Assembly (NCBI RefSeq): GCF_008831285.2
Contig: NC_045148.1
Coordinates: 3,224,001-3,288,000, forward strand
From: Nymphaea colorata
Taxonomy: Eukaryota; Streptophyta; Magnoliopsida; Nymphaeales; Nymphaeaceae
Length of the DNA stretch: 64,000 nucleotides
Direction: 5' to 3'
In this document: piece after piece, positions 23,917 through 37,303 of the stretch
Numbering within the stretch: the stretch's first letter is position 1
Layout of the letters: each line of letters begins with the position of its first letter
Notes under the pieces: generated by a model
What the model saw: the letters and a program-made list of their open reading frames with translations, nothing else
What the model was told of the DNA's origin: nothing
The model's database searches: none
Made by a program: the position numbers and the translations under genes

Positions 23917-26900
23917 TGTCACACCCCAACCTTTTGACCCTCAAATAAATTATTTTGTTAAAACATAAACGTTGAGGTACGACGACACAACCATTCAAAA
24001 GGAAATGAACCATGCAATTCAAAACAAAGGGGCAAACTTTTCATTTTATAATCAATTCCGTTCATACAAAATTATTTCTCATTTCTCGATAACACATATG
24101 ACAAAATGCTCCAAAACCAGGACATTGATGCCTAACAAAAAAACAAGGCATCAATATATCAAAACAAAACGCATCGACACTACAATTGAACCAAAACCTC
24201 CCCAGTAGGTTGTGAGTAGAACAACCTGATCAACCTGCTGCCACGGGTCCGCCAAGACCTAAAAGAGAAAGACAACTGAAGGCTTAGGCTTCGCAGTATG
24301 ACAACAAACCAGATAAATCTCTACCCCTTTTAGGTAGGGGCTCAAAATGAGATATAACGCTTACGAAAAGAAAATTACTATCATGTCGTGATAGGGCACA
24401 AAGTCACATGACTTGTCAAGAAGACTTCTCACATAAATCATGACACATTTACAATTCACATGGAACTCATGCATAGACATATCATTCTCATTCATTTCAA
24501 TCACATTCTTTTCATTTACATTAACTTTAGTGAATTGACAGTTTCTGTCGGTGCAAATATAGGCACGTGCACACTGCGGGCGGCCTACAACCGGGAGACA
24601 ACCCCCATGGTGGCCCGAAATGGATCTATTCATGCTGTAGCAGAAGAGAACTTGTCCATGAATGTGTGAGCACAACGCTCCAAGCACATCACACAATGAT
24701 ACCCTGGAGCCTTGCACCGCCTGCGCTTCGAACAAGCAAGACCAGTGGTGAAGGCGGGACAACTCCTAAACACAATGCTACAACCTATTGGCCTCTCATA
24801 TCTTATTTTTTCCTTCTTATCATTATAATTACACATCCACAAAATGATTGGCTAGCTCATGAGGTTGGTTCACTTCACGAGTGCACCCACACCTCCCATT
24901 GCCTCCACACGAGGGCCGCACATGACATTAACATTCTTAACTAGCCGTCATAACATTACAGGTACAACTACCCTTCAATTTCATTCATTTGTATTATGTT
25001 CATGGCAATGTATATGAAACATTATAACATTCACATCACACATCACATCAATTATATCTTTCAAAACTTAGACGAACCATGGAGAGTAGTCTCAATCCAT
25101 GCTTGGCTCGTAGTTGTCCTATGCAGTAATCATTCTAGGATGATTTATAATGCACAATTGTGGTCGAAGAGATACTCGACTCGATACCCCACCTCATTTG
25201 TCCTAAGCAGTTATCAATTCTAGCATGCACATGCAAATGCATAGTAATTTTCAAAACAAATCTTATCTTATAAGCATTCAATTTTCATGTATACATTCAC
25301 TCAATTACATCACAACATTCAATCATATTACAATCATTTAATCACATCACAATCATAGGATCCAACGATCCTGAAAACGCACATTCAAAAGTCGGCCCCA
25401 GGAAGGGATTTGCCTGGATTGCTGCCATACCTACCACGCGTCCACAAAACACTCAAAACACCTCGAGCTTCGAATCTAGTCGCTCAAGGTCTACTAGACG
25501 TGTCCGGTGTACCTGCAAACACAATCAAGCGATAAGTTCTCTACTCACTTCGCTTCACAATTTACACAAATATGAAACATAATCATTGAGACATAGATCA
25601 TCCCCTCAAGAGGGTGTCAACGGGTAGTGTCGACCCACAAAGCCCTCAAATAGGCCACTTTTCAACTCTTTGAGGTTGTCACCAAATGATTTAAGCTCCG
25701 CGCTTTCGACTTGAACCAATCACTAATTTGTTTCTTCCTTGCTTCCTTAGTTAAAACGTCTATCCCGCAAATAAGATTCTCAATATACAACGTATGCACA
25801 TCAATAGAAGCATATTTTTCAAGCTCGCTAAAAATAGTTCTAAACCTTCCTAATATCGTCAAAATCTCTGTCATGTTTCCAAATCGCTTCGAAAATCAAC
25901 TTATCATGCTAAAAAGACAATTATACAAGTAGATCCTCGTCCTCCTCAAAATAGTCTTAAACTTTCTCCCAAATAGCAACATGGCTAATATGCATTCCAA
26001 ATCATCGAATCATGAATCTATGCTCAATCATTACTTATACATGTCGTAATAGATAATATTAGTCAATTTAGGCTTGGTTAGGCATCGCTCACCCCAATCT
26101 TAGTGTCCAAACTGCTCCAATGTTCCCGACAGCCACCTCAAATGTTTGATTGATAGCTAATGCCAGAGATTGGTCACCAACGCCAAAGGTTGGTCGCTGC
26201 CTACACCACCAACGCCTTTACTTCACTGGTATGAGGGAAAAGATGAGTCCCCAAGCTGCAAACCGCCAAACTAGGGTGAGATTTTTCAAAAGAGAGGTCA
26301 AAAGAGGGATATGCCGTTAGAAAAAAAAGCATTCGGTCATGAGAATGAGGTTAGGCTGAGGGTGAGAGGGGAAAACAAATGGAAAAAGAGGAGAAAGGTT
26401 GACCATGAGATTTGGTATGAGGGGAGAGCGTGCAGGAGAGAACTGGCGGGAAGAAGGAGAGTGGCGAGGGAGAGAGAGCTTGGTTGGGAAAAAGGGAAGA
26501 ACAAAGAAAAATTGGGGGGGGGGGGGGAGCGTGAGGTGCGTAGACAGAGAGGGAGGTTGAGCAAAGAGAGAGAGAGAGAGAGCAAACAAAAGGGGGAAAA
26601 AGAGGAGGTGGACAGAGGGAGCGAGAGAGACTGCAGGGAGAGATGTGAGCAAAGGGACGAGCACATGGGCAGAGGGAGAGGTGACAGAACAAGGAGAGAG
26701 GGAGGAGGGGAAGAAGAAGAAGAAAGAAAGGAGAGGAAGAGGCATAGAGAGGTTGAGAGGCTTACCAGAGCACCGCCGCCGCCATCGCCCTTCCTCCGCT
26801 GGCCCAAGCATTGCCGCTGCACCCTCGTCTGCCTCCTGTTTCTCACATGGTTGAGCTAGAGGAGAAAGGCGAAGAGGAAGACGAGGGAGAAAAGGGAAAG

Positions 26901-26991
26901 CCGAGGGAGAAGAGGGCGACATCGGGACCTTCACGCAAGTGGGTTCGGGTCTGGATCCGATCCGGCCCACCTGCAAAAGATGAGTGTTACA
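23917..26991 (-). repeat. Right (5') LTR of the chromovirus
   Basis: 3,075 bp, starting TGTCACACCCC and ending GTTACA on the plus strand. Colinear with the left LTR throughout, including the purine-rich block (about 26330-26750), a G-run at about 26513-26527 and a donor-like GTAAGC on the minus strand at 26760-26765. It should hold the element promoter. Confidence 0.95.
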
Positions 26992-26996
26992 CATGG
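26992..26996. repeat. Right target-site duplication CATGG of the chromovirus
   Basis: Matches 15962-15966 exactly. The following ACTAAGGATG continues the sequence that copy B keeps uninterrupted. Confidence 0.9.
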
Positions 26997-28259
26997 ACTA
27001 AGGATGAACCAAATATTTAATAGTTGATCCAGATACAAGGTTTAGACTTGGGGTCATCCTAAAGAGGATTTAAACTCCAATCCCAACTGAGAGCTGATTG
27101 GTAGAGACATATCCAATTCATAATTGATCTTTGACTTGAAGTTCATGATTTAGATCCAAGATGAAAACCAATCATCCAATCTCAGAGTTTAGGGGTTTAG
27201 GATTTTGGATTTTGAAGATAGGATAAGGGTTTGAAACCTTGATTCAAGTTGCATGAGATCCAAATCCAAAGATATTAATGAAAGTTCTAAATCTAAAATC
27301 CAATTCTCATAAGATCTGAGTTTAATAATTTGGTTCCACTTGATCCTTGAAATCTAAATCCCTATCATATTTAAATCAAATCTTTATGTTTGTTCTCAAA
27401 TTCTAAAATCGGATGTACTTAGATCTGGATCCAATTCCTCCAATGTCCCCCAACCAGACTGGGGTTTGGGTTGTCTACGATTTAGATTTAACTGGACTAG
27501 AGTCTAGGTTTAACCTGATTAGGATTTCATCATGGGTTAGGTGTGGGCATACAATTGTGGACTCAATATCAAGTCTTGGTTGAAATATCAAGAGCAAACT
27601 AAAGTTTCAGGTAAGTTAACACTTGATCTCAATCATGAATAAATCTAGGTTTTTATTTCAACGAAAAGCAGTTTTAAATAGGCCATTTTGGGAATGTGCA
27701 TTTGAAAATTATGATTTTAAAAATTATATTTTCATGTTATCAACTTAGGTCAAGTAGCATGTTACTACATGTATATAGTTGATAATTCTAACTTGATTAA
27801 TATGAAACCTAATTCTATGTGCATTTTTTGAAATAAATGAATGCACATAAATAGTTCATTAAGCAAAACATATATATATATATATATACATGTTATTTTG
27901 AAATGGCATGGAGTTCATGTTGAAAGTAGGGTTTCTTGCTTGATAAATCAGGCTTAATGAAAAGGGTCTTTTGATGCAAACTCATTGAAAATCTAACTAC
28001 ATTTACTGAAAACCAAATACAATGTTTGAAAATATAATGCATATTTCAAGATGCATGAATAACTTAATCAAATAAACGTATTCTAAGACCCTAAAACAAT
28101 TATTCATATGGTTAAGCACATTACTTTGGAGTTGTACCATGAAAAAAATGAAAAGGTTTAAGTTAAAAATCAAAATCAAATCGAAAATCTCTACTAGGTG
28201 CAAAACAGAAAGCTGGCTAGTCTTAGAAAAACCGCAACTTATTTTCAGCAACTGATTTG

Positions 28260-29560
28260 ATTAGTTCTAAAAAATTGGAAAATGATCTCCAATCCTCTTG
28301 AAATTTTGGGTGAAAATTCTATACATATCAAGTAATAAGTTCCAAGTGATAAATTGAAGAAATTTATTCTCTGTAAAAACATATTAAACGAGAAAATTGG
28401 TGTAGGAAACAAACTTTCTGCAGAAAAAACAGCAAAAGACGGCTTTACTTCTATGGCATTTGCACGACTTAAAACAGGACAAAAAAGCTTAGATTGACAT
28501 CAAATTTGGACTTTAGTTTCTCTGCATAATTGAGAACCACCAATAGAACTTGACAGATCTGAAAAAGGTTAATAAATGAAAAAGTTATTCATCTACAAAG
28601 TCGCCATAGAAACTTGTAGATAGGTCCTGAAATCTATCCAAGTACTAGAAAATAGCAAAACATTCTTGCAAACTCAGGTTGCTTGAATGAAAAGGTTTAT
28701 CTAATGATGTCTAATGATCATGTAAACAAGCTACAATCAATATCTATATATCAAAGCTTTTAATTACAAGTGAAATTTTCAGAAAAGCTTTTACAACTAG
28801 AAAGTTATAAACTCGAAAACCTAAACTGATGAACAATTCTCAACAAGAAAACAAAAGGCAGAAAACAGTTTTAATCATGGACTTTGCTAATATGAAAGAT
28901 ATACAAAGTCCATGATTGAAACTGTTTTCTGCCTTTTGTTTTCTTGTTGAGAATTGTTCATCAGTTTAGGTTTTCGAGTTTATAACTTTCTAGTTGTAAA
29001 AGCTTTTCTGAAAATTTCACTTGTAATTAAAAGCTTTGATATATAGATATTGATTGTAGCTTGTTTACATGATCATTAGACATCATTAGATAAACCTTTT
29101 CATTCAAGCAACCTGAGTTTGCAAGAATGTTTTGCTATTTTCTAGTACTTGGATAGATTTCAGGACCTATCTACAAGTTTCTATGGATATGAAAGATATG
29201 TCAATCATATATTGAGTTAATATTTGGTCCATAGAATCTCTACATATCCTAAAATCTACAGAAACTTAAAGCACAAGAAAGGACACACACACAAGAGAGT
29301 TATACATCTAACAAGTTAATGCAGTGACTCAAAAAACAAAAATTCTATAGAAAAGACAGTCGTCGTAACATTTTCTACAAGAATTTCAAATAGGTGAAAA
29401 ATGGGGTTGGAGGGTTCACTTGGATCTGAAATTTGATTTGTAGGTTCTTGCCATATCATTGAATTTACACAAACTTACATATTCGAAACATGAAAATGAG
29501 AAAGTAACAAAGTTGCTAAAAAAATGTTTTTGCAATAAATTGCACAAACATCTGACTTTT
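28260..29560. repeat. Degenerate reiterated module of about 200 bp in copy A
   Basis: Phrases built on GAAATTTGG or a close variant, then TTCTCTG or TTCT, a run of AATA/ACATA and a later AGATTTGAAA or AAAGTTAT, recur at about 28295, 28505 and 29190-29430. The same organisation is seen in copy B (about 37700-38560) and in 49.8-51.6 kb. Similarity is low and was judged by eye. The origin is unknown. Confidence 0.4.
28604..29186. repeat. Near-perfect inverted repeat, two 283-bp arms and a 17-bp loop
   Basis: The left arm, 28604-28886, starts CCATAGAAACTTG. The right arm, 28904-29186, is its reverse complement and ends CAAGTTTCTATGG. The spacer is 28887-28903. The only mismatch I found is at 28872. 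The 13-mer ATATGAAAGATAT occurs in the spacer (28890-28902) and again directly after the right arm (29187-29199), as if an inverted copy of the left arm was inserted there. Copy B has a single, non-inverted version at about 38010-38280. No terminal repeats of a known MITE family are present. If transcribed, it would fold into a long double-stranded hairpin. Confidence 0.93.
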
Positions 29561-30054
29561 TGATCTATTTGAAATGGATAAAAAACATGGTTTCGGATGA
29601 AAATTTAGGCATAGACTTATGAAATAATAGCTAAAATAAAGAGCTTAAAAGCATTAAAAAGGAACAATGACAAAAAACATGAGACGTGCAAGTTCAAGCA
29701 GAAATTCTATTTTATACAGAGTTCTATAGAAAATTGCAAAAAATTAATGAAGAACAAAGGCACATGGAAGAGAGAGAGACAGAGAGAATGCCCACGTGAA
29801 ATTCATGGAGGAGAAAGAAACAGGCGTGGAAATGATAGAGGGAGTGGAGTACTTGTGTTTCTTATTCTTCTTCTTCTCTTCTTTGTTCTTGTTGTTCCAC
29901 ATCCAAACTTATTCGGCTCACCATGAAAGTCATGCAAAGAGAAAGGAATATGTATAAGCAAGAAATAAACTAAGTCAACAAGAGAGAGAGGAGTGCGTTT
30001 ACCTTGAAAATCATGCAAAGATAAGGGAATAGAGGGCTGGATGAACCCTACCCG

Positions 30055-30062
30055 TATTTATA
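30055..30062 (-). promoter_or_regulatory. TATA-like box on the minus strand of copy A
   Basis: TATAAATA on the minus strand, followed about 50 bases later by TTTTCAAG and GTAAAC, a donor-like site. Copy B keeps both: TATAAATA at 39123-39130, then CTTCAAG and GTAAGT. The pairing suggests an old promoter and leader, perhaps of a transposon, inherited by both copies. No downstream gene was recognised. Confidence 0.3.
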
Positions 30063-32512
30063 ATGTTTTTTGCTAGATTTTAGTGAAATCTCGCCAACTA
30101 GATATTTAAAAACTGAAAAACATGGATTGTTGTGGAGTCAACAGATCCATGGTTAAGACTTGCTTGAAAATTTGATCAAGGGTTTACATTTTATCAAATA
30201 ATATTGATTTTTGAATTAATTTTCAAGATTTCAGAAGGGCACCGCACTCCAAGGGTACTCTTTTTGAAAAAGTTGAAAACACTCGCCTACCCTGATCGAT
30301 ATTGTTCATGGTGGATCAGATCAGAAGTTAGAGATCTGATGCTTGATCTAGATTCTAATCTAAATTTTGAGTATAGATTTGGATTTTTGATTTAGATCAG
30401 AGGTTTAAATCATGCTCTAAATTGAGAAAAGTACTTATAGATATTTGATATGTGACCTGGATCTGAAATAATGCAAATTCCAAATTCAGATTACAGATTT
30501 TGAGTTCAAAATCAGGATCAGAGATCAAGACATAGGGCCTAGGCTCAGCCTCGACTCAGTAACTTTAAATTCAGTTCTAAGAGTGTTGATTTTGGCTTGT
30601 TCTATGTCTGGATTAGGTTGGATGCTGGTCTAGAATAGGTCCAAGGTCAACTTGGTTCAGTTTTAGGACAAACTGAGATGATTGAGTTTCGGCCTTGACC
30701 TGAACTTGTTCAAGGTGGGTTCAGATCCTGCATGAGCCATGTTGGGCTCAGGTATAACACATAAAACATTTAAATTAGGTTCATGTGGCACCTAACTTAG
30801 GAAAATATGAAAATGATGCACATTTGCCAAATGATAGTTTTGCCTCTAGTGCAGAAACCATGTCCATCTTAGTTGAATAGATTTTGTTCGAGTTAACTTG
30901 GTCAATTCACTTTTACAATTTACTTTCTAGCGCAAACTCACCTTTGGAGATGAAAGAAGAAAGATGGTGGAGATAGATGGACTCTTGGTTGGAAATTCCT
31001 TGGTCCAATATTAAAGAAGGTCAGTCTTTTTCTACATTAGCAAGTTATTTTACAGAGAACTAAACCGTTGCAAGATGTCAATGTAGAAGTGTATATGATA
31101 TGGAGAAAGGCACAAGACCCAATTTTTGGGGGTTTCTATGCACACAACATGTACTATATAACTCCTCCTTTCTATAAGTTCTCATTTGGATCCATGTGCC
31201 CATAAGTGGAAAAATATTTGTACATGCCTAGTGACACATTAATGTCCTCCAATGCCTAGTAGTGTATCTCTCTCATGCCAATGCAAAATAAATGCCCTTT
31301 GAATAAGAGGACGTCAAATGGTTCATGCATCTATACAAGCAGACAATTTTCCACAAAGAGAAGCATGAAAACCTTTTAAAACCCTCGCTAGCCCTAGAAC
31401 CGTTCATGGTATATGCCTTGCAAAACCCTTAAAAGATAGCTTGAATTTCCCCCCAAGTTGAAGAAAATCATCAATGTGATAGTGTCTCAAACAATCGAAG
31501 TTTTTTGGTGGTTATTCACACTTGTTGTCTGTTGTCATTCAACTAGTCTTCCAATACTAACAAGTTGTATCATTTTTGTTTACTCATATAGTAGGTGTCT
31601 AGTATTGTTGTGACAGACCTTGTATGGTTTTAGTGTGAGAACTTGAAAATATGCCATCACATAATTTCATTAGGCTATTATATATAAAGTAAACAACTAT
31701 GTAGAAAATCTTCAGTACGTCACTATATGATAAAGTAAAATTGTGAATATGTAGAAACTAAATGTATATGTTGAACAATGTATTCTTACATTGTCAAGGT
31801 AAGTTGCCATGGTACATTTTATAGGACATGTCAGAGGCCACTTTATCCATCTGGCTTTTGATATGCATAGCAATAAATTGCTAGACAATATATAAAATTC
31901 ATTAAGTTTGTTATGCTGGTTAAAATAAATTGCTACTATGTAGATAATATGTTTTGAATGATATGTCACAATGCATACATTCACTACAACAAATTGGATA
32001 CACATTGACGGATGGCCTAGTATCAGGTAATTGCTTAAAAAGCAGCCGATGGGGTATAATGTTAGCAAAGAGTAGAGCATCCAATTGACAGGCCTGCCAT
32101 CTTTGCTCATTTTGGAAGGAGGATCTGCTGATTGGAGCTTGTGGTTGGGGGAGTGCTGCTTGTGCTGAAGGATGGAAAATGATTTTATTAACCGTTGGGA
32201 GAGGAGGGTTTTCCAAAATCAATAATCAATCTGGCACCAAAAATGTTTGCATACATTAACATTTGGCTCTTGTGATACAAGATTTCTATTCCTTTTATAT
32301 TATCTCTTTCAGCGTTTGTGCTTTCACTGATGTTAAAGGACCAGCTTAAGGTAAGTCCTCATTATGCTTTTATGTTTCCCTTCAGACATTCTATTTAATT
32401 ATCTCTGTGGATCATTTTCTTATTTTTGGTAATGCACAAAATTAATCTTGATTATGAAAATTTGAGTTACTCAAGTAATAATTATTACCCTATTCTCTTT
32501 TTTGCATACATT

Positions 32513-32848
<336 letters not shown>

Positions 32849-34220
32849 TTAACCATTCACATGGGGTGAAGAAATCAAATATTTAACTTGTCTCCATATT
32901 CTTATTGTGGTAATCTATGATGGATAGGACTCGGCTCGACTCGTCAGGACGAGATCTAACTGTTCCTACCACTTTTAATAGGGGTACTTAGATCAACGAC
33001 TAGATTGGGTATTTAAGGTCCCAAAATGTGATTGTTGTCAAACACAAATGCAAAAAGGTCTCCTGAATTTGAAAATAGAGAGTTGTAAAAATTGAAGTTG
33101 ATCATCAGAAATTGAAATGCATGGATTGAAAATACTGGAATTGGGTGATGTAGTTCATGATCTATATCATCATAGATCTGTGCAAGGGGTAATTCCTAGA
33201 TATAATATGGATGCATCTAATATTATATTCAATACATGATTGAGATCTGACATCTAAGTTTGGGACGTGGACCTAGAGGGCTCTTAATTCAAAGTTGAAA
33301 TCCAAATTCATTGACTAAGGATGATCCAAATATTCAATAGTTGATCCAGATACAAGGTTTAGACTTGGGGTCATCCTAAAGAGGATTTAAACTCCAATCC
33401 CTACTGAGAGCTGATTGATAGATACAGATCCAATTCATAAATGAACTTTGACTTAAAATTCATGATTTAGATCTAAGATGAAAACCAAACATCCAATCTC
33501 AATGTTTAGGGGCTTAGGATTTTGGATTCTGAAGATAGAATAAGGGTTTGAAACCTTGATTCAAGTTGCATGAGATCCAAATCCAAAGATATTAATGAAA
33601 GGTCTAAATCTAAGATCTGAGTTTAATAATTTGATTCCTCTTGATCCATGAAATCTAAATCTCCATGAAATTTAAATCAAATCTTCATGTTTGTTCTCAA
33701 ATTCTAGATTTAAATCTGATGTACTTAGATCTGGATCCAATTCCTCCAATGTCCACATGCCCAACTAAACTAGGATTTGGGATGTCTAGGTTTTATATTT
33801 AACCTAACTAGAGTCTAGGTTTAATGTGACTAGGATTTCACCATGGGTTAGGTATGGGCATACAATTGTGGATTCAATATAAAGTCTTGGTTGAAATATG
33901 AGAGAAAAATAAAGGTTTGGGTAAGTCAATACTAAAGATTAGATCTCAATCATGAATGAATCTAGATTTTCAAAAAAAAAAAAATTGAAATAGGCCAATT
34001 GGGAAATGTGCATTTGAAAATTACAATTTTAAAAATTATATTTTCATATAATCAACTTAGGTCAAGTATCTATATGGGATGTTACCACATGTATATAGTT
34101 GATAATTCTACCTTGATTAATATGAAACCTAATTCTATGTGCATTTTTTGAAATAAATGAATGCACATAAATAGGCACATTAAACAAAACACACATATAC
34201 ACACACACATATATATATAA

Positions 34221-34225
34221 CATGT
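34221..34225. repeat. Left target-site duplication CATGT of the solo LTR
   Basis: CATGT here and at 37299-37303 bracket the solo LTR. Copy A has the unoccupied site near 27890 (ATACATGTTATTTTG). Confidence 0.88.
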
Positions 34226-37200
34226 TGTCACACCCCGACACTTGACCCTCAAATTTTTTTTTTTTTGTTAAAACCCAAATTGAGGTGCAACGACACAACA
34301 ATTCACAAGGAAAGGAGCTATGCAATTCAAAATAATGGGGCAAACTTTTCATCATATCAAAATTTCAGTTCATACAAAAATCACATCATATCTCTCAATA
34401 ATACATGTGACAAAAATGTCCCAAAACCACAACTTTGATGCGTAACAAAAACAAGACATCCAAGTGACTTAAACATGATGCACCGACACCATGATAAACC
34501 CAAAACCTCTTCGATAGGATGTGAGTAGAGTCATCTGATCAACCTGCTACCCAGGTCCGCCAAAACCTAAAAAATAAAACAACAGAAGGCTTAGCCTTTG
34601 CAGTATGGCAATACCTCAGATAAATTCCTAACCCTCTTAGGTATGGGCTCAAATCTGGAATAACAATTATGAAAGCAAATCACCATCATGTCGTGATAGG
34701 GCATTTATTCACATGACTTGTCAAGAAGGCCCCTCACATATATCACAACATGTAAAGGTCACTCAATGGCCACACGTAACACATTCAATAGTCACATGCA
34801 CTTCATTTATAAACACAACAATCACATTAACTTCATTTACATTCTTTTTCATTTACATTAGCTTTAGTGAATTGACAGTTCCTATGAGTGCAAACACATG
34901 CACGTGCACACCATAGGCGACCTACAGTTGGGAGACAACCCCCGTGGTGGCCCGAAATGATATGGATCCATTCACGCTGCAGCGAAAGAGCAATCATCTA
35001 TGGATGTGTGAATTTCAAGGAGAGTTGCTCAGAGTTTGGAAAGGCGAGAGCCCAATGCTCCAAGCACATCACACAACGGTATCCTGGGGCCTTGCACTGC
35101 CTGCGCTCCGAGCAGGCGAGACCAGTGGCGAAGGCGGGACATCTCCCAAACACATTGCCACAACTCACTGGCCTCTTATCTCTTATTCTTTCTTACTTAT
35201 CATTATGAAAGCACATTCACAAAATGAACGGTTAGCTCATGAGGTTGGTTTACTTCGCGAGTGTACCCATACCTCCAATTGCCTTCACACGATGCTAACA
35301 TTCTTAGCTAACCGTCACAACATTACGGGTACGACTACCCTTCAATTTCATTCATTTGCATTCATGCCCACGACAATGCATGTGCAACACATCACAACAT
35401 TCACATTTGTCACACACATTAATTACATCTTTCAAAACTTAGCCAAACCACGAGGAATAGTCTCGATCCGTGATTGGCTCGTAGCTATCTTAGGTAATTA
35501 TCATTCTAGGATTCTTTCTAATGCACAATTGGGGTCGAGGAGATACTCAACTCGATACCCCACCTCATCTGTCCTAAGCTGTTATCATTTCTAGCATGCA
35601 AATGCAATTGCGTAGAAATTTTCAAAACAAAACTAATCACATAAGCTTTCAATTCCCATGCATACATTCATTCAATCACATCACAATCATTCAATCACCT
35701 CACAATTATAGGATCAAACGATCCTGGAAACACACATTCACAAGCTGCTCCCAGGCGGGGATTTGCTTAGAATGCCATCGTACCTGTCGCACATTGCCAA
35801 AATGCCTCAAGCTTCACGTCTTGTTGCTCAAGGTCTACTAGATGTGCCCAGTGTACCTGCAAACATAATGAAGCGATAAGATTTCTACTCATTCTGCTTT
35901 ACAATCTATACAAGTATAAAATATAATCATTGAGGCGTAGGTCATCGCTTCAAGAGGGTGTCGATAAGTAGTATCGACCCAAAGCCCTCCAATAGGTCTC
36001 TTCCCAACTCTTTGAGGTTGTCACCAAATGATTTATGTTCCAAGCTTTCAATTCAACCAATCGCTAATACACTTCTCACTTGCTTTCATAGTTGAGGCGT
36101 CTACCCAATAGTTACACCCAACTTACATATTCTTTTCCTACCAACAATGCAATACGCACATCGACAATAACATGTGCCACAAGTTTGCAACAACGGTCCT
36201 ACATCTTCTCGACTGCATCCCATCTGTACCATGTTTCATAATTGCTTTGAAAATTAACCCATCATGCTAGAAGTACAATTATACACGTAGATCATCATCC
36301 TTTTCTAAATAGTCCTAGGCTTTTCCCAAAATAGCAGCATCTTTGATATGCATACCAAATCATCGAATCTTGAGTCTAGCATGCTCAAATGATAATTATA
36401 CATGCACTAATAGAAAATTTTAGGTAATTTAAGTTCGATTAGGCCTTGCTCACCCCAATTTTAGTGTCCAAACTGCTGCAATGCTCCCGGCAGCCACCTC
36501 AAGTGTTCGAATGAACCCTAAGCGACAAAAAATCATGCAATGCTGCCACCCCCAACCCCTTCTATTTGCTGTTAAGAAGAGAAAGATGCGTCCCCAACCT
36601 GCAATTCCAATCCAACAGCCACTAACTAGTGAGAAAAAGTGAAAATGAGTTCAAGAGGAAGATCTGCCGTTAGAGGGGCACTCGGCAAGGTAAAAAGGAG
36701 ATTTGGCTGAGAGGGATTGCTTCGGTTGGGAGAGGCAGGGAACAACAAGAGAGATGGAGGTTGAAAATGAGAGAGAAAACACAAGAGATGTGAGTGGGAG
36801 GAGGCTGGCGGTAACAAGAGAGTGTGGCAGAGAGTGCGTGGGCAGAGAGATGCTGACAGAGAGAGACAAACAGAAGAAAGAGTATGCGGACAGAGGGACA
36901 CTGCAAAGGAGTGAGACGGTGCAGGAGAGAGCTAGTGGCAGAGTAGCAAGGGACGGGCAGTAAAGAGATGCACGAGTGAGAAGGGGCATTGAGTGGGAGA
37001 AGCAGCACACAGAAGAGTAGAAGAAAGAAAAGACAGAGGCTGAGGGAGAGACTGACGGCTTACCTGTGCAACATTGTCGCTGCAGCCGTCGCCCTTCCTC
37101 CGCCGGCCCAAACGTCGTCACTGCCACACCTTCTGCCTCCAGTTTTTTGGTGTGCGGTTGTAGCAAAGGAGGAGATGAAGAAGAAGGTGAGGGAGAAGAG

Positions 37201-37298
37201 TCCCTCCACCGCGCGATGGGCCCTTCATGCAGGTGGGTTCGGGTCCCAGACTGGACCCAATCCAGCCCAACCTACAATTAAAAAAAACGAGCATTACA
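34226..37298 (-). mobile_element. Solo LTR of the same chromovirus family
   Basis: 3,073 bp starting TGTCACACCCC and ending ATTACA on the plus strand, colinear with the LTRs at 15967 and 23917 but clearly more diverged from them than they are from each other. No internal region is attached, and a perfect 5-bp duplication flanks it, so it arose by recombination between the two LTRs of a full element at this site. It retains the purine-rich block (about 36690-37060) and, on the minus strand, CAG followed by GTAAGC at 37058-37063. The open frames in the pyrimidine-rich strand are low-complexity. Confidence 0.92.
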
Positions 37299-37303
37299 CA
37301 TGT
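37299..37303. repeat. Right target-site duplication CATGT of the solo LTR
   Basis: Exact match to 34221-34225; the next bases CATTTTGAAATGGCATGG continue the copy A sequence. Confidence 0.88.

Larger units (their letters stand above)
15967..26991 (-). mobile_element. Tekay/Del-like Ty3/gypsy chromovirus, structurally complete, decayed
   Basis: An 11-kb element bounded by TGT...ACA LTRs and a CATGG duplication, coding on the minus strand. Order on that strand is LTR, primer-binding site, gag with two zinc knuckles, protease, reverse transcriptase, RNase H, integrase, chromodomain-like C-terminus, polypurine tract, LTR. LTRs of about 3.1 kb and the integrase tail (SPVCWIE-like, then EVGDHVFLK) fit the Tekay/Del clade. 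The coding region is broken by frameshifts and stops, and the protease catalytic triplet is changed. The first 117 bases of the two LTRs differ at about 8 positions by eye, so the insertion is not recent. It entered copy A after the tandem duplication, as copy B keeps the empty site. Confidence 0.93.
12975..30855. repeat. Tandem duplication, copy A (with later insertions)
   Basis: Copy A starts at AACCATGTC near 12975 and ends near 30855, where copy B begins with the same AACCATGTC. Colinear matches to copy B are: 12975-13130 with 30856-31010; 13305-13847 with 31695-32240; 15228-15960 with 32265-33310; 26997-27900 with 33316-34230; 27880-30850 with 37300-39950. In one block of roughly 200 bases (from 13311) I counted about 11 substitutions. 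Copy A alone carries the chromovirus 15967-26991, the hairpin 28604-29186 and about 1.4 kb at 13848-15230. The unit has no recognised gene. Its nature (old transposon or plain intergenic DNA) is unresolved. Confidence 0.85.

Noticed and set aside
28604-29186. Inverted repeat considered as a MITE or MIRNA gene
   Set aside because: The arms are the local sequence itself, shown by copy B, with no transposon ends. The hairpin is far longer and more perfect than a conserved miRNA precursor.
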